From: Leptospira interrogans
GTDB taxonomy: Bacteria > Spirochaetota > Leptospiria > Leptospirales > Leptospiraceae
Reading direction: 5' to 3'
NCBI RefSeq assembly: GCF_900156205.1
Contig: NZ_FTNA01000006.1
Location: 124,001-188,000, forward strand
DNA: 64,000 bases
Part shown: positions 1-15,235 of the stretch, one piece after another
Layout: the number at the start of each line of letters is the position of its first letter
How positions within the stretch are numbered: the stretch's first letter is position 1
The notes under the pieces: model-generated
The model's input: the letters and a program-made list of their open reading frames with translations, nothing else
Told to the model about the DNA's origin: nothing
The model's database searches: none
Translations under genes and position numbers: made by a program

Positions 1-1
1 A

Positions 2-43
2 GAAATCATGAAAGATTGGTTAAATAATGAAAAAAAAGAATGA
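2..43 (+). CDS. possible 3' end of an upstream gene (partial)
   Basis: One frame reads EIMKDWLNNEKKE then TGA and would overlap the next gene by 17 nt. A second frame reads RNHERLVK and stops at a TAA that overlaps the next ATG (TAATG). The first looks like the charged C-terminal tail of an ECF sigma factor, which would suit the small membrane protein that follows, but 13 residues cannot prove it. Confidence 0.25.
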   Translation, partial: EIMKDWLNNEKKE

Positions 44-398
44 TTTCGTTCCGGCGGAACTCGAGGAAAAACTTCACTTTTTCGAAGACGAAACTCTAAA
101 TTCTCAAACAAATACGCCTGTTCCACCGGACTTAAAACGCAGAGTGATGTTACACATCGTTCCAGTGCGTCATATTAAAATTATATTATCCGGTTTATTC
201 CTTCTCGGATTTTCTCCTCTATCCGTTTTATTTTTTCTAGATCTTGAATTTTTAATACAGACCGGTATGCTCGCTTTTATTTTAATCACGAGTAGTATTC
301 TCTTTTGTGTTTTCGCAATTTTAACGGGAATCTATCTTGTCCATTATAGAAATCCATATACCAAAGAATGGAAAAATAAATTAGGCTTTTTTGAATGA
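27..398 (+). CDS. small two-helix membrane protein, possible anti-sigma partner
   Basis: This 123-residue protein is not recognised as a named family. The first 45 residues are charged and probably cytoplasmic. Two hydrophobic helices follow at about residues 50-72 and 78-104, then a short basic tail. The start codon overlaps a possible upstream stop as TAATG, and the stop overlaps the next start (ATGA), so the genes are translationally coupled. A small soluble head followed by membrane helices, next to a possible sigma-factor end and an exported protein, would fit an anti-sigma factor. That role is inference, and there is no zinc-binding His/Cys motif. Confidence 0.6.
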   Translation: MKKKNDFVPAELEEKLHFFEDETLNSQTNTPVPPDLKRRVMLHIVPVRHIKIILSGLFLLGFSPLSVLFFLDLEFLIQTGMLAFILITSSILFCVFAILTGIYLVHYRNPYTKEWKNKLGFFE

Positions 399-841
399 AT
401 CCAGTTAATTTTAGAGTTTCTCTTATTTCCTTTTTAATTTTTTTCGCTTTAATTCCAACAAACAACGCTTTTGCGGATACAACTTCAAAACCCACAATGA
501 GTGCGAAAGAATTTCTCAATTCTGACCTTGATCGGATTTTTCCTTTCCTACAAAAAATGAAAAAAGAGGAAGCTGTAGTCTTAATCAGTCAAATCCGAGA
601 AGAATCTAAAAAAGAATGGCCTAAGGCGGACAACTTCTACTTTCTAATTTCTCATTTGGAAAGTATTAAAGCGATCGAAGAAGAACACGAAAGATTAAAG
701 AGTTTAAATGAAGTTTATTTAATAGGTGCTCTATTACTTGGTGGATTTTTGGTTTTTTCCATTTTTCGTCAACGTACTCTAATTCGAAAAATCAACGCTC
801 AGTTAGATGATAAAGATTTTCACAAAACTGAAAATGGATAA
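395..841 (+). CDS. exported protein with C-terminal membrane anchor
   Basis: A 148-residue protein of unknown function. It has an N-terminal signal peptide (hydrophobic stretch about 8-27, likely cleavage after NAFA) and an extracytoplasmic, charged, mostly helical segment at about 30-108. A single transmembrane helix at about 108-125 is followed by a basic cytoplasmic tail, so the middle part should face the periplasm. It overlaps the preceding gene by 4 nt. The layout resembles a periplasmic sensor that accompanies a small membrane partner, but no sensor motif is visible. Confidence 0.65.
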   Translation: MNPVNFRVSLISFLIFFALIPTNNAFADTTSKPTMSAKEFLNSDLDRIFPFLQKMKKEEAVVLISQIREESKKEWPKADNFYFLISHLESIKAIEEEHERLKSLNEVYLIGALLLGGFLVFSIFRQRTLIRKINAQLDDKDFHKTENG

Positions 842-977
842 TCGACTAAACTCTACAAGTAATTTTCATCTTTATTTGGTTATAGGGAACTTTTATAAAT
901 TTAAGAAGAATGATCGTCTTCAAATTCTTATATAAAATCCCGTTTTATAGCTTTCACAAAAATTTAAAATCTATTTT

Positions 978-1077
978 AGAATTGTTGAAAAATTAATTCT
1001 CCATCTGTTTCTATTTTATGAAACGGGCAATTAAAGCAGTTTTGTTAATCGGAACTAGGAAATTTTTCAACAACTCT
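978..1077 (+). repeat. family A inverted-repeat element, copy 1
   Basis: A 100-bp element with ends AGAATTGTTGAAAAATT and AATTTTTCAACAACTCT, flanked on both sides by TTT. The interior matches the other plus-oriented copies (TCTGTTTCTATTTTATG, GCAGTTTTGTTAATC). It is too short to encode a protein. Confidence 0.85.
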
Positions 1078-1246
1078 TTTATAAAGGTTTCCTATAGTTA
1101 ACGTGAATTTGGCGTAAGGATGTTTTATAAAAACCTGATTTTTCCATAAAAAATAAATGTGAGACTCCCCGACTCGAATTACAAAAAATGAATGTTAAAA
1201 ATCTGTAATGTGCCTTAATCTGTGGGAACTATTATAAATTTATATT

Positions 1247-1410
1247 TTAACGTGAGTTGGTGGAAAGATCCACGATTCATTTTTCTGAAAAAAATTGGGG
1301 TCTGGACTTTACAAATCAATTCCTAAAATGTAGAAACTACCACAATCTATAAAATAGAAGTTTATAACAATTGAATCTATCATATTCAAATTGTGAGAAC
1401 TCACACAAAA
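1247..1410 (+). repeat. family C repeat, copy 1
   Basis: Starts TTAACGTGAGTTGG and contains the conserved blocks TCTGAAAAAA, CTACCACAATCTATAAAA and TAGAAGTTTATAACAATTG shared with copies near 18.7 and 35 kb. It breaks off at the IS3 remnant, so the right end is missing. Here the site occupied by a family B element at 35 kb is empty. Confidence 0.75.
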
Positions 1411-1412
1411 TC

Positions 1413-1526
1413 TTGAAGAAGCCCAAGCGCTTTATAGAAGAATGGAGAATCTTCTACAATTCAGAAAGACTGCATAGTTCACTCGGAGGTCTAACTCCAG
1501 AGGAATATTTAAGACGTTTTGCTTGA
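1413..1526 (+). pseudogene. IS3-family transposase C-terminal remnant
   Basis: A continuous frame ends FIEEWRIFYNSERLHSSLGG, then LTPEEYLRRFA and a stop. This is the hallmark end of the rve/DDE integrase domain of IS3-type OrfB proteins, where the YN-x-RxH-x-SLGxxTPxE motif follows the catalytic Glu. Only about 37 codons remain, with no OrfA and no upstream catalytic domain. A family C repeat directly abuts the break, suggesting a deletion or insertion removed the rest. Confidence 0.85.
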
Positions 1527-1799
1527 ATGGATTTTCTACACATTACACTGGTACTAAAAACGGAGCACGTCAGCCGCAAAACAGAGGTTTTGTGTAAAAA
1601 TCGGATTAGACGATGATTCTTTTGTCTCTCAAAATAGTATCACAATTTTCAAAGTTTAACTAGTCAATCTACGATTTGTGAGAGTTCCCACATTTATTTT
1701 TTTACGAAAAAATTGACTTATGATAAAACGAATTTTCTTACCTTCCTGCTCACATTGTATTAGGACTATAAAGCATATAATATTTTGTTATAAAATAAG

Positions 1800-1846
1800 G
1801 TTTTGCGATAAAAATCTAAGACTCTCAACTTTATAGAGATCAGTAT
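1800..1846 (+). repeat. family D repeat, copy 1
   Basis: Shares TTTTGYGATAAAAAT ... CTCAA.TTTATAGAGATCAGTA with segments near 25.05, 30.07 and 48.68 kb. Copies are degenerate and end boundaries are not defined. Confidence 0.5.
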
Positions 1847-2149
1847 TTTTAAATTTCTGAAAGTATTGTGATTCGGTGTGGTGTAATGTTACAATACGAC
1901 TTTTGATTGTGAAAGTTATAAAATCAATGATTCTTGAAAGAGAATTTTCTCTGCATTGCGAATTTGGAAACTACTGCAAAATTAGAAGCCTTTTTCTGTA
2001 GTTTGTAATTTTTTCGTATTTCAATTGTAACGCATTTCTGAAATATTAAGATGATAAGACCTACCCGGTGCTCTTGCAGGCTCCGATTTTTTAAAAAGAA
2101 AATCGGTTTGTAAAAAACTACGATAAACCGGTAAAAAAGTACAGGAATC

Positions 2150-4233
<2,084 letters not shown>

Positions 4234-4301
4234 ATTTATTCTTTTCGACAGAGATAATTTTCTAAATATAGATCCAATCGACTCGCTCAAGGGATCTACT
4301 C

Positions 4302-5439
<1,138 letters not shown>

Positions 5440-5459
<20 letters not shown>

Positions 5460-6740
5460 AAGCAAAAATACCAATAGTGGATTTAAAGAAACATTCCGTT
5501 CTTTAGTTACGGATTATTATCTCATTTCCACAATCATCAATCTATTCGCAAAAGGAAGTTCGGTTCTAATTGCTTTGGGAATCTATTTTTTTATTCTTTC
5601 CGCAGTTCCAAGCGCAATCGAATACTATATGGAAGTAAGTTTACTTTCTACTTTAATATTTGCGGTTTTTATACTATTTCCACTTCAAGAAAAATTCAGC
5701 GGCAAACTTAAGTCTATTCTAATTTCCGAATATTTAAGTGACGATCCACGTTCTTCCCGATTGGCATATAGAAAATTTGATCACGAGGGTCTGATTAAAA
5801 ACGTTTTTCCAGACCTCGTTCGATTGACTGAAAGCAATTACGGAAAATTAGCCTTACTCAATAATGATTTAAAAACTTTTGAACTTTACACTTACGCCAA
5901 AAAGAAACAAAGAAAAGTAATCATTCACGACGGAATCAATCCAGATTCAAAACTTTTAAAATACATTTTAAACAAAAAAAATGGAGTAATCATAGGAGAA
6001 CAAGATCAGAACCACGAAATCAACGAAGACTTTGTAAGCCTTAGAGCAAATTTTATATTACCTTTTGTTTATAGAGAAACTCTTTTCGGTTTTTTGGCCG
6101 TATCCAATATTCCCAAAGATTCAGTCAGACAAGATCTAAGTTTTCTTTCTGGAAAATGTGGAATCGCGGTCCATAATCATATTCTCTCTTCTCAAGTCGC
6201 GGAAAATAAAAAATACAGAAAAGAGTTGGAAACAGCCGGCAAGATTAGAAAATTTTTAGAAGCAGCAGAACCACCAATGATCGGAACCATCCGTATCGAA
6301 ATTCTTTCCAGAGAACCAGGTGAACTTATTGAATTTCTAAATTCTGATGGAGAAGAAACGTATTTTGTCATTTTAAAACTAGGTGTTACAAATCAGGTTT
6401 CAGTATTAGTTCTTTGTTATATATTAGGAACTTTATATTCTGCTAAAACGTCAAGAGCCTTTCAAAGTCTAAACAACATAAAACATCTAGTAGAATCCTA
6501 TTTAAAAGAAATCTCCTGGAACGAGGAATACGATCTTTTAGTAGGAATCATTAGAAAAAGTGAAAGTACCATTTCTTTAAAAACTTCCGGAAAAAATTTC
6601 AAAGTTCATAAAAATTCAGATTTCAGTAAAAACCTACTTTCAGCTGGCTGGGAAGTAGAAGAGAATATAGAAAAAGACCCATTGGTCCTTACTTGGAAGA
6701 ATCGCACGATGATTTCGATTCATGACCTGAGGTTTCCATC

Positions 6741-6744
<4 letters not shown>
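5440..6744 (+). CDS. membrane protein with GAF-like sensory domain
   Basis: A 434-residue protein with two transmembrane segments at about residues 28-55 and 60-82. A region at about 115-260 reads like a degenerate GAF domain (ELYTYAKKKQRKVIIHDG, NFILPFVYRETLFGFLAVSN), followed by a C-terminal region without recognised motifs. It starts inside argJ and its stop overlaps the TTG start of the SpoIIE phosphatase (TTGA), so these genes are coupled. The GAF assignment rests on pattern only. The likely role is as a partner of the phosphatase in a signalling module. Confidence 0.65.
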
Positions 6745-9119
<2,375 letters not shown>

Positions 9120-9135
9120 AATAAATAAATTAAAA

Positions 9136-9172
9136 AAAAATGTAAAAAAATATTAAAACACTTTACATTTTT
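9136..9172 (+). terminator. weak AT-rich hairpin after the phosphatase gene
   Basis: AAAAATGTAAA pairs with TTTACATTTTT across a 15-nt loop, 16 nt after the stop codon. The stem is nearly all A/T, so termination strength is uncertain. Confidence 0.35.
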
Positions 9173-9206
<34 letters not shown>

Positions 9207-9255
9207 GTTAAGCTTTAAGATCATTTAAAACTCAACGTTAGTAACACGGAGGAAT

Positions 9256-9338
<83 letters not shown>

Positions 9339-9384
9339 GTAAATCTAGCAACACATTTTCATTCTAAAGAAGGGATGAAATTTT

Positions 9385-9410
9385 AAAACCCGCTTTGAGA
9401 AGCGGGTTTT
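9385..9410 (+). terminator. intrinsic terminator of the Lys/Ala peptide gene
   Basis: Perfect 11-bp stem AAAACCCGCTT / AAGCGGGTTTT with a TGAG loop, followed by TCTTTTT. With A-runs on the opposite side it may also stop minus-strand transcripts. Confidence 0.92.
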
Positions 9411-9457
9411 TCTTTTTAAATACACTCTTTCAATGTTTTTCGCTTATCAATTCACTC

Positions 9458-10144
9458 TTAAATACTTAAAAACCCCATTAAAAAGCTCATCTCATCCTTC
9501 ATCTCAGGCAAAGTATCACCGTAATTCTTAATTTGTTTGGATTCTCCATCCGAATTGATCTCATAAAGACAATATTCTTGATTGGTTGTGGATGATTTTT
9601 CTAATTTAAAGAATCGAGTTGGCTTCTTTGAGAAACGATTATACAAGGTAAACTTATGATAATAAAATCCGTCTTTATTTGAATTGATGGGATAAGGTAT
9701 AAAATATTCGGCTCCAACTAACATAGTATCCGATTTTACGATTATCATTCTAGTCCAAGTAGAAAGATTGATCGGATAATTTTCCTCTACAAAGGTTTTC
9801 TTATACTTAGTTTCCCATATAGATAAGATTTTTTTACGAATATCATTAGCTTGTTTGTGTCTCTGAAGCCCATTTAAAGAGATTTCAAGAAAAGATAACA
9901 AAGAGATCGTCTCATTTTTACCACTTTTAGCAAGTTCAAGCTGAACTAATTTTTTAGAAGAATGAAAATCTTGATTATAAATCTCCTGCCAGATCTTTTC
10001 ACGTATTTGTGTTTCTGTACTTTCAGACAAAAGAGATAAAGGAAGTGTAACCCATATACAAGTCGCACAAGCTAAAGCTAATAAAAACGCTGAGTGTGCG
10101 GTGTAACATCTGATAGAATGTATCATTTCTTCTAAAAAAATCAT
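9458..10144 (-). CDS. unknown protein with N-terminal membrane anchor
   Basis: Not recognised. 228 residues with one hydrophobic segment at about 17-38 that could be a signal anchor or uncleaved signal peptide. A charged helical region follows at about 40-100, then a beta-rich C-terminal half containing two close aromatic stretches (AEYFIPYPIN, GFYYHKFTLYNRF). A second in-frame Met at residue 7 could be the real start. It stands alone between two terminator-like or empty stretches. The likely location is the periplasmic face of the inner membrane. Confidence 0.55.
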   Translation of the reverse strand: MIFLEEMIHSIRCYTAHSAFLLALACATCIWVTLPLSLLSESTETQIREKIWQEIYNQDFHSSKKLVQLELAKSGKNETISLLSFLEISLNGLQRHKQANDIRKKILSIWETKYKKTFVEENYPINLSTWTRMIIVKSDTMLVGAEYFIPYPINSNKDGFYYHKFTLYNRFSKKPTRFFKLEKSSTTNQEYCLYEINSDGESKQIKNYGDTLPEMKDEMSFLMGFLSI

Positions 10145-10348
10145 TTTAACCTATCTACCAAAACGATTCATAAACAACAAAACGACTTTAATTCGTTTAA
10201 ACGATCACAAAAACAGATGAGTTTTGTTTTTGCTTTATCAAAAATTTCATTTTGAATAACTTAAGTATCATAATTTTTCGAACCTAAAATTTTGAAGATA
10301 GTTTTACGTTAGTTTATTGTTATCGGATCAGCCAAAAACATTTCTATT

Positions 10349-11469
10349 TTATATTAGAGATTGTCTTTCAGAGTCGTGATACCAAGGGAATCCTTTTTCG
10401 TTCCATATACGTTCGAAAGATTGAATTCCATCTTTTTGCGCATATTCTTTTTCTTCTTCGGATAACGGTAACAAAGTTAAAAATCGAACTCGCTTTCCGT
10501 TCTCAGAAATAAGACCCGTTAAATCGGGCGTATTTGAGAAAGAAGTAAGATCTCTAAAAAGAATGGAAGTAAAATCCAAATAAAGCGCCTCTGGATCTTT
10601 TCTAGACATGGTAATTGTATGTCCATTACCAAACCACTTAGCCATATTCCAAGGAAAACGAATCAATTCTCCGATTAAATGTGGAACCCAAGATTCAGAT
10701 CTTTCCAATCCTTCCGAACCAATTTTAACCGCAAAAATCAGTTCAATTCTAGAAAAATTTTCATAATCCTTATGAAAGAGTTCCACAGTAGGCATATTTT
10801 GAGCGCTCATTCCTATTGTAGAATATATTAGAATTTCTGGATATTTTTCCGATTGAAAACGTGCTATTCCTAATTGAGGATATTTTCCTCCGTCTGCAGA
10901 CCAGTATTTATCATGTTTTCCGAATATAGATTCCAAGAAAGAAAGTCTTTTTTCCTGAATTTCCTTCCACACTCCTGATTTGGAACGAGCCTCCCAAAAA
11001 TCTCTAGAAACATTTACACGATCCGGGATGATTCCAAACTCTGAATTGCCCAAAGGATACGCTGTAAGCGCTTCTACTTTAGCATGAATAGAATATCCAT
11101 GAAATCCTTTGATTCCAGACCAAGGAGGAAGAAAAGCGATCAAGTTTTCTTTGTAAAAAAGAGCGACTCCGTCCCCTTCTTCCGTCCAAATAAAATAAAT
11201 ATCTTTTTCTTCTAAAGCAGGGTGAGGTTTTGATTCGTTCACTTCAGTGCGAAGAAGAATCGGAGCCAAGCCGTTAGAAAGATCCTCAATACTTCTTTTT
11301 TCGGGAGCTTCAGTTCGATTACAAACCCACACGGATCTGATTCCAAATTCCGGATTTTGTTCCGCTTGAAGATAAAGGTAAACGGTTCTTCCGTCGTCTT
11401 CTAAATACGCTGTAAACGTTCCGTATGGATTAGCTTCTTGGTAAATTACTTTAGGTTCTGCAAAGGAAG

Positions 11470-11473
<4 letters not shown>
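10349..11473 (-). CDS. suppressor-of-fused (SUFU) domain protein
   Basis: A 374-residue soluble protein. The C-terminal half (about 195-365) carries the pattern of bacterial SUFU domains: a beta-rich ELIFAVKIGSEG, SWVPHLIGELIRFPWNMAKW, GHTITM, and the closing helix FLTLLPLSEEEKEYAQKDG. The N-terminal half (about 1-190) is unassigned. In bacteria SUFU-fold proteins are often immunity proteins of polymorphic toxins, but no toxin gene is visible here, so this role is only a possibility. Its ATG overlaps the stop of the upstream 84-codon gene by 4 nt, forming a two-gene operon. Confidence 0.7.
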
Positions 11474-11724
<251 letters not shown>

Positions 11725-12300
11725 AGTACTTAAGACAAGATTTCAATAGAATGGGAATGTTTCAACCTTCTAAAGTATAGAAATGATACCAAAAATTAAC
11801 GGTATTCTATTTAACTATCAGTAATAAATGGTATTTTGTTATTTTTATCAAAGTAGAATTTTATTGTCTAACTTTAAAATGCAGTAGTTCCCACAGAAAC
11901 CGTCTCATCCGCCGATGATGAGTTTAGTTTTTGAAAGGTTTAGCATGAGATTTTGCTTGATTCCTAAACACTTTGAAAACCAGCAAAACTAGTATTAACA
12001 AAACTACGCGATTCATTCTTTTTAATGATCACTCTATAACAAAGATATTCAGTATTTTGCACTCAAACAAGTTTTTGAGATACCTAACAATGCGAAAACG
12101 ATTATTATATTGCGCCAATAAGAAGCGTAATTGAGTTAAATTCCAAAGGAATTAAAACAAAAAGTACAGTCGCAAACTACGACTTAAAACACGGATCATA
12201 AGGAACGTTTTGCTTAATTCAGGGCTTTTGTATTGAGTTTTTTTATTCGCTAAGATTTTCTTACGTCGAACTCACGCTAATTCTATGGCCTTGAGTAATG

Positions 12301-12328
12301 AAGAAGAAAATTATTTTTCAACAACTCT
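12301..12328 (+). repeat. solo right end of family A
   Basis: TTATTTTTCAACAACTCT matches the family A terminus, but no matching left end lies within 120 bp. It is a truncated copy. Confidence 0.6.
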
Positions 12329-12449
12329 AATATTGATAGAGAGCCAAAATTTAATTCAATGGAAGAGTTATATCCAATTTCTTTACGGTAAAACGAACCA
12401 TAACTTGTACACTAAATTAGTGTTAGGTTAAAATGAAATAAAAAGGAAG

Positions 12450-12483
12450 AAAAAAGTGAGAAACCGAGAATTTTCCCGGTCTC
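12450..12483 (-). terminator. intrinsic terminator (minus strand)
   Basis: On the minus strand GAGACCGGG ... CTCGGTTTCTC forms a GC-containing hairpin with a small bulge, followed by ACTTTTTTCC. It lies 17 nt after the stop of the 38-codon ORF. Confidence 0.65.
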
Positions 12484-12499
12484 AATCAAGAATTGAATA

Positions 12500-12616
12500 T
12501 TAACGATGGACGTACTGTTTTAAAGCACGAATCGGAACTTTCTCCCGGGAAACCCTGGTTTTATACTGCTCAAATAAAATTAAGAATAGTAGAGTGATCA
12601 GAAATAAGTTTTCCAT
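12500..12616 (-). CDS. possible 38-residue single-helix membrane peptide
   Basis: The minus strand encodes MENLFLITLLFLILFEQYKT and then a basic tail RVSREKVPIRALKQYVHR before TAA. This gives one transmembrane helix and a cationic tail, a common plan for small regulatory membrane proteins. A terminator follows at once, which supports a real transcription unit. The ribosome binding site is weak (TATAAGT before ATG), so this stays tentative. It could also be the end of a decayed gene. Confidence 0.4.
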   Translation of the reverse strand: MENLFLITLLFLILFEQYKTRVSREKVPIRALKQYVHR

Positions 12617-12753
12617 ACTTATAGTTGACTACAATTCTCTTAAAAAATCGAATCAATTTTGGAAATTTTTTTCCAAAGTTTTCTGAAACACTTCGATTTT
12701 TTCAGAAAAAAATTGACTCAATTAGAAAACGAATCGTTTAAAAAAAATCATTA

Positions 12754-13001
<248 letters not shown>

Positions 13002-13059
13002 GAATGTCTGATTACGGATTCTATTTTTATAGGAGTTCAAATCCAGCAGAAAGTAATTC

Positions 13060-13416
13060 TTATTCTAAAAATATTCCCATAACTCGGTAACAATCTATTT
13101 TACTCTGGGAAACTTCAAAAACGGACCCATCTGGTCCGATTTCTTGTAATTTAATTTTATCTGGAAATCCTGTTTTAGAGACAAAATCTGCAACTACAAA
13201 AAAAGTAGAATATTTTCTAAGATTGAGACAATTTTCGACTCTTCTTCCATGAAGAAACATAGTTCCTTCTTTTTCATGGGAAGAATCAGGAACCAGAATT
13301 AAATCGGAACCATTAAAAACCCGAACCTGTCCGGTTCGAACATTCTCAGCCTTTATGTGCATAAATCGATCCAATCCTAAATTTTGCGAAGTCTTGGAAA
13401 ATGTCTGACTGATCAT
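13060..13416 (-). CDS. unknown protein, downstream of thiolase-like gene
   Basis: 118 residues with no recognised domain. The core from residue 19 (MHIKAENVRTGQVRVFNGSD) reads as alternating beta strands, rather like a small beta-barrel. Residue 19 is itself a possible start. It begins 19 nt after the thiolase-like gene and is probably in the same transcript. Confidence 0.6.
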   Translation of the reverse strand: MISQTFSKTSQNLGLDRFMHIKAENVRTGQVRVFNGSDLILVPDSSHEKEGTMFLHGRRVENCLNLRKYSTFFVVADFVSKTGFPDKIKLQEIGPDGSVFEVSQSKIDCYRVMGIFLE

Positions 13417-13435
13417 TTTAAAAATTTCTTTCAGC

Positions 13436-14959
13436 TTATATTAAAATTCCTTTCAAAATGCCGTTTTCGTTTCGGATTTTTAGTTTTGAAGAATCAAACT
13501 GAAAGTCTTGATCTGTTTTTAAAAGTTCTCCTTTTGAATTAAATACATTTACCATTACATAACGACCCGGTTGCATTTTTACAAGTGCCAATGAATAAGG
13601 TGTTTTTGTAATAAATCCTGGATTTAAATTTACAGTCGTAGAAGAATAAAGTGTTCCAATTTCATTATCATTCGCCCAATTTTGATTTAAAAAAAGCCGT
13701 TTTATTTTTATCTTTTTCGGTTTTAATCTAGAAGGTTCGGATGAGAAAATCGCTACCGAATTAATACTGTCAATTCCTCCGTTGCCTCCCAATAAAGTTT
13801 TTCCGGGGCGCGTAATTAAAACGTTAGGCGATTCTTTAGAATACAATCCATAATGCGCCGCTACGTCGACCAAACCGGTAGCCGCAGAAACTGACATAGC
13901 AGCTTGATAATTTAAAATTCCTCCCATTTGGTTAACCAAAATTGTTTTACCATTTTTGAATTTTATAATTCCGTTTTTTAGACTTTCTGAAATTTCTTTT
14001 TTGGAAACCCCAAAGTATTCTGATGATTGAAGAATTATCATTCCGACAAAACAGTCATAAATCCATGCGTAATCGATTTCTTCTCTTTCGATTCCCGCAG
14101 TGGAAAAAGCAAGATCTCCCGCTCTTCCGGCAGGTGTAGCAAAGTCTCCCTTAAACATAAAATATTCTGAATGTACCGCTTGTCCAGCTCCAATCAAATA
14201 CATTGGATTGATTCCTTTTTTGATCTTTCCTTGAGTCTGCAGTTTTTTTGCTTTTTTTTCGGATACTAGTAAAGTGGCAAATCCATGATCGGTTACAATC
14301 GCAATCATAGGTGCTGAATATGGGTCGACGATGGTTCTAGTGATTTGTTTTTCTGTAATTTCTTGTCCATATACACTTGCTCTAGGATTTATAATAGCGT
14401 TCGCTCTAAATCTTTTTGTAATTTGTTCGAGATCTTTCTGAGTAATACTGTTTTCATACATCATCCTTTTCATCAAAAGTCCGTACATAGAAATCAAAGT
14501 TGCCCCGTAGTTGAGTTCGTATAACGGATGACATACGATCTCGTTTAAACGCTTTAGATCAGATATTTGCTTAAACGCAGATTTTGGAATATCGGCAGCT
14601 GCAATCAATACCACTGCCTCCGGATCAGATTGAAGAATTATTCTCGCTTGTCCCAACGCTCCCGTCACACTGGCTCCTCCTAAATCCATAAGATGAGAAC
14701 GAAATCCAGTATAGCCGAGTTCATTCGCTATCCGTGCACTATGTCCGTATCCTGCTTTTCCCAAAGACGCTGGCTCTATACTTACAAAATCGGTGAGAAT
14801 TTCTTTAAGAGTTTCCGGCTTCATTTCTAAAAATTCCAGAAGATCATATATTGATTTTTTATAATGTTCTAATACCTTTCTTTCTCCGGTCCATTCTTTA
14901 TATTCATCCGGAAAGTCAGAAACTATCGAATCACTTATTCCCAATACAACAGGGTTCAT
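13436..14959 (-). CDS. thiolase-fold protein fused to OB-fold domain, catalytic residues missing
   Basis: A 507-residue protein. Residues about 1-400 follow the thiolase fold of SCP-x/SCP2-type thiolases. The acyl-accepting Cys position is Gly (LMDLGGASVTGALGQA, near residue 95). The GHP histidine motif is replaced by GGILNYQAAMSVSAATG, and HDCF has become YDCF. Residues about 415-505 resemble the DUF35/ChsH2 OB-fold (GTLYSSTTVNLNPGF, TKTPYSLALVKM), usually a separate partner of such thiolases. It is therefore probably not a normal thiolase; a scaffold, retro-aldolase-like or acyl-CoA-binding role is possible. Nearby MaoC hydratase and acyl-CoA dehydrogenase genes suggest lipid or polyketide-like metabolism. 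Confidence 0.75.
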   Translation of the reverse strand: MNPVVLGISDSIVSDFPDEYKEWTGERKVLEHYKKSIYDLLEFLEMKPETLKEILTDFVSIEPASLGKAGYGHSARIANELGYTGFRSHLMDLGGASVTGALGQARIILQSDPEAVVLIAAADIPKSAFKQISDLKRLNEIVCHPLYELNYGATLISMYGLLMKRMMYENSITQKDLEQITKRFRANAIINPRASVYGQEITEKQITRTIVDPYSAPMIAIVTDHGFATLLVSEKKAKKLQTQGKIKKGINPMYLIGAGQAVHSEYFMFKGDFATPAGRAGDLAFSTAGIEREEIDYAWIYDCFVGMIILQSSEYFGVSKKEISESLKNGIIKFKNGKTILVNQMGGILNYQAAMSVSAATGLVDVAAHYGLYSKESPNVLITRPGKTLLGGNGGIDSINSVAIFSSEPSRLKPKKIKIKRLFLNQNWANDNEIGTLYSSTTVNLNPGFITKTPYSLALVKMQPGRYVMVNVFNSKGELLKTDQDFQFDSSKLKIRNENGILKGILI

Positions 14960-14985
14960 AGATTTACCTTTGGATTTTATTTATT

Positions 14986-15086
14986 AGAATTGTTGAAAAA
15001 TTTCCTAGTTCAGATTAACAAAACTGTTTTAATTGTCCGTTTCCATAAAATAGAAATAGATGGAGGATTGATTTTTCAACAACTCT
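14986..15086 (-). repeat. family A inverted-repeat element, copy 2
   Basis: 101 bp between direct repeats ATT. Ends AGAATTGTTGAAAAATT and ATTTTTCAACAACTCT. The interior is in reverse orientation to copy 1. It sits between the thiolase-like and MaoC genes. Confidence 0.88.
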
Positions 15087-15235
15087 ATTAAATATAAGTT
15101 TAAAAATACTTATAGACATATTAAAACATCATAAAATTTCAAGTGTCTCAGTTTTAGATATTTTATCTTATAGTTTTAGGTAATCTCTCAAATAATGTTC
15201 AAAAACAAACCGAAAAATTTTTAAAACAGTTACTT

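Larger units (their letters stand above)
842..2149. other. 1.3-kb intergenic region built from repeats and IS debris
   Basis: No intact gene is visible. The stretch holds a family A inverted-repeat element (978-1077), a family C element (1247-1410), the last 37 codons of an IS3-type transposase (1413-1526) and a family D repeat (about 1800-1846). Composition is strongly AT-rich. The promoter of the downstream regulator should lie near the right end, but no convincing box was found. Confidence 0.7.
11725..12499. other. 775-bp gap with repeat fragments
   Basis: No gene seen. Pieces of dispersed repeats are present: ATGCAGTAGTTCCCACAG near 11879 (also in family B), a family C-like end CTTACGTCGAACTCACGCT near 12260, and an orphan right end of family A (12301-12328). 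The right part carries the terminator of the minus-strand small ORF below. Confidence 0.6.
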
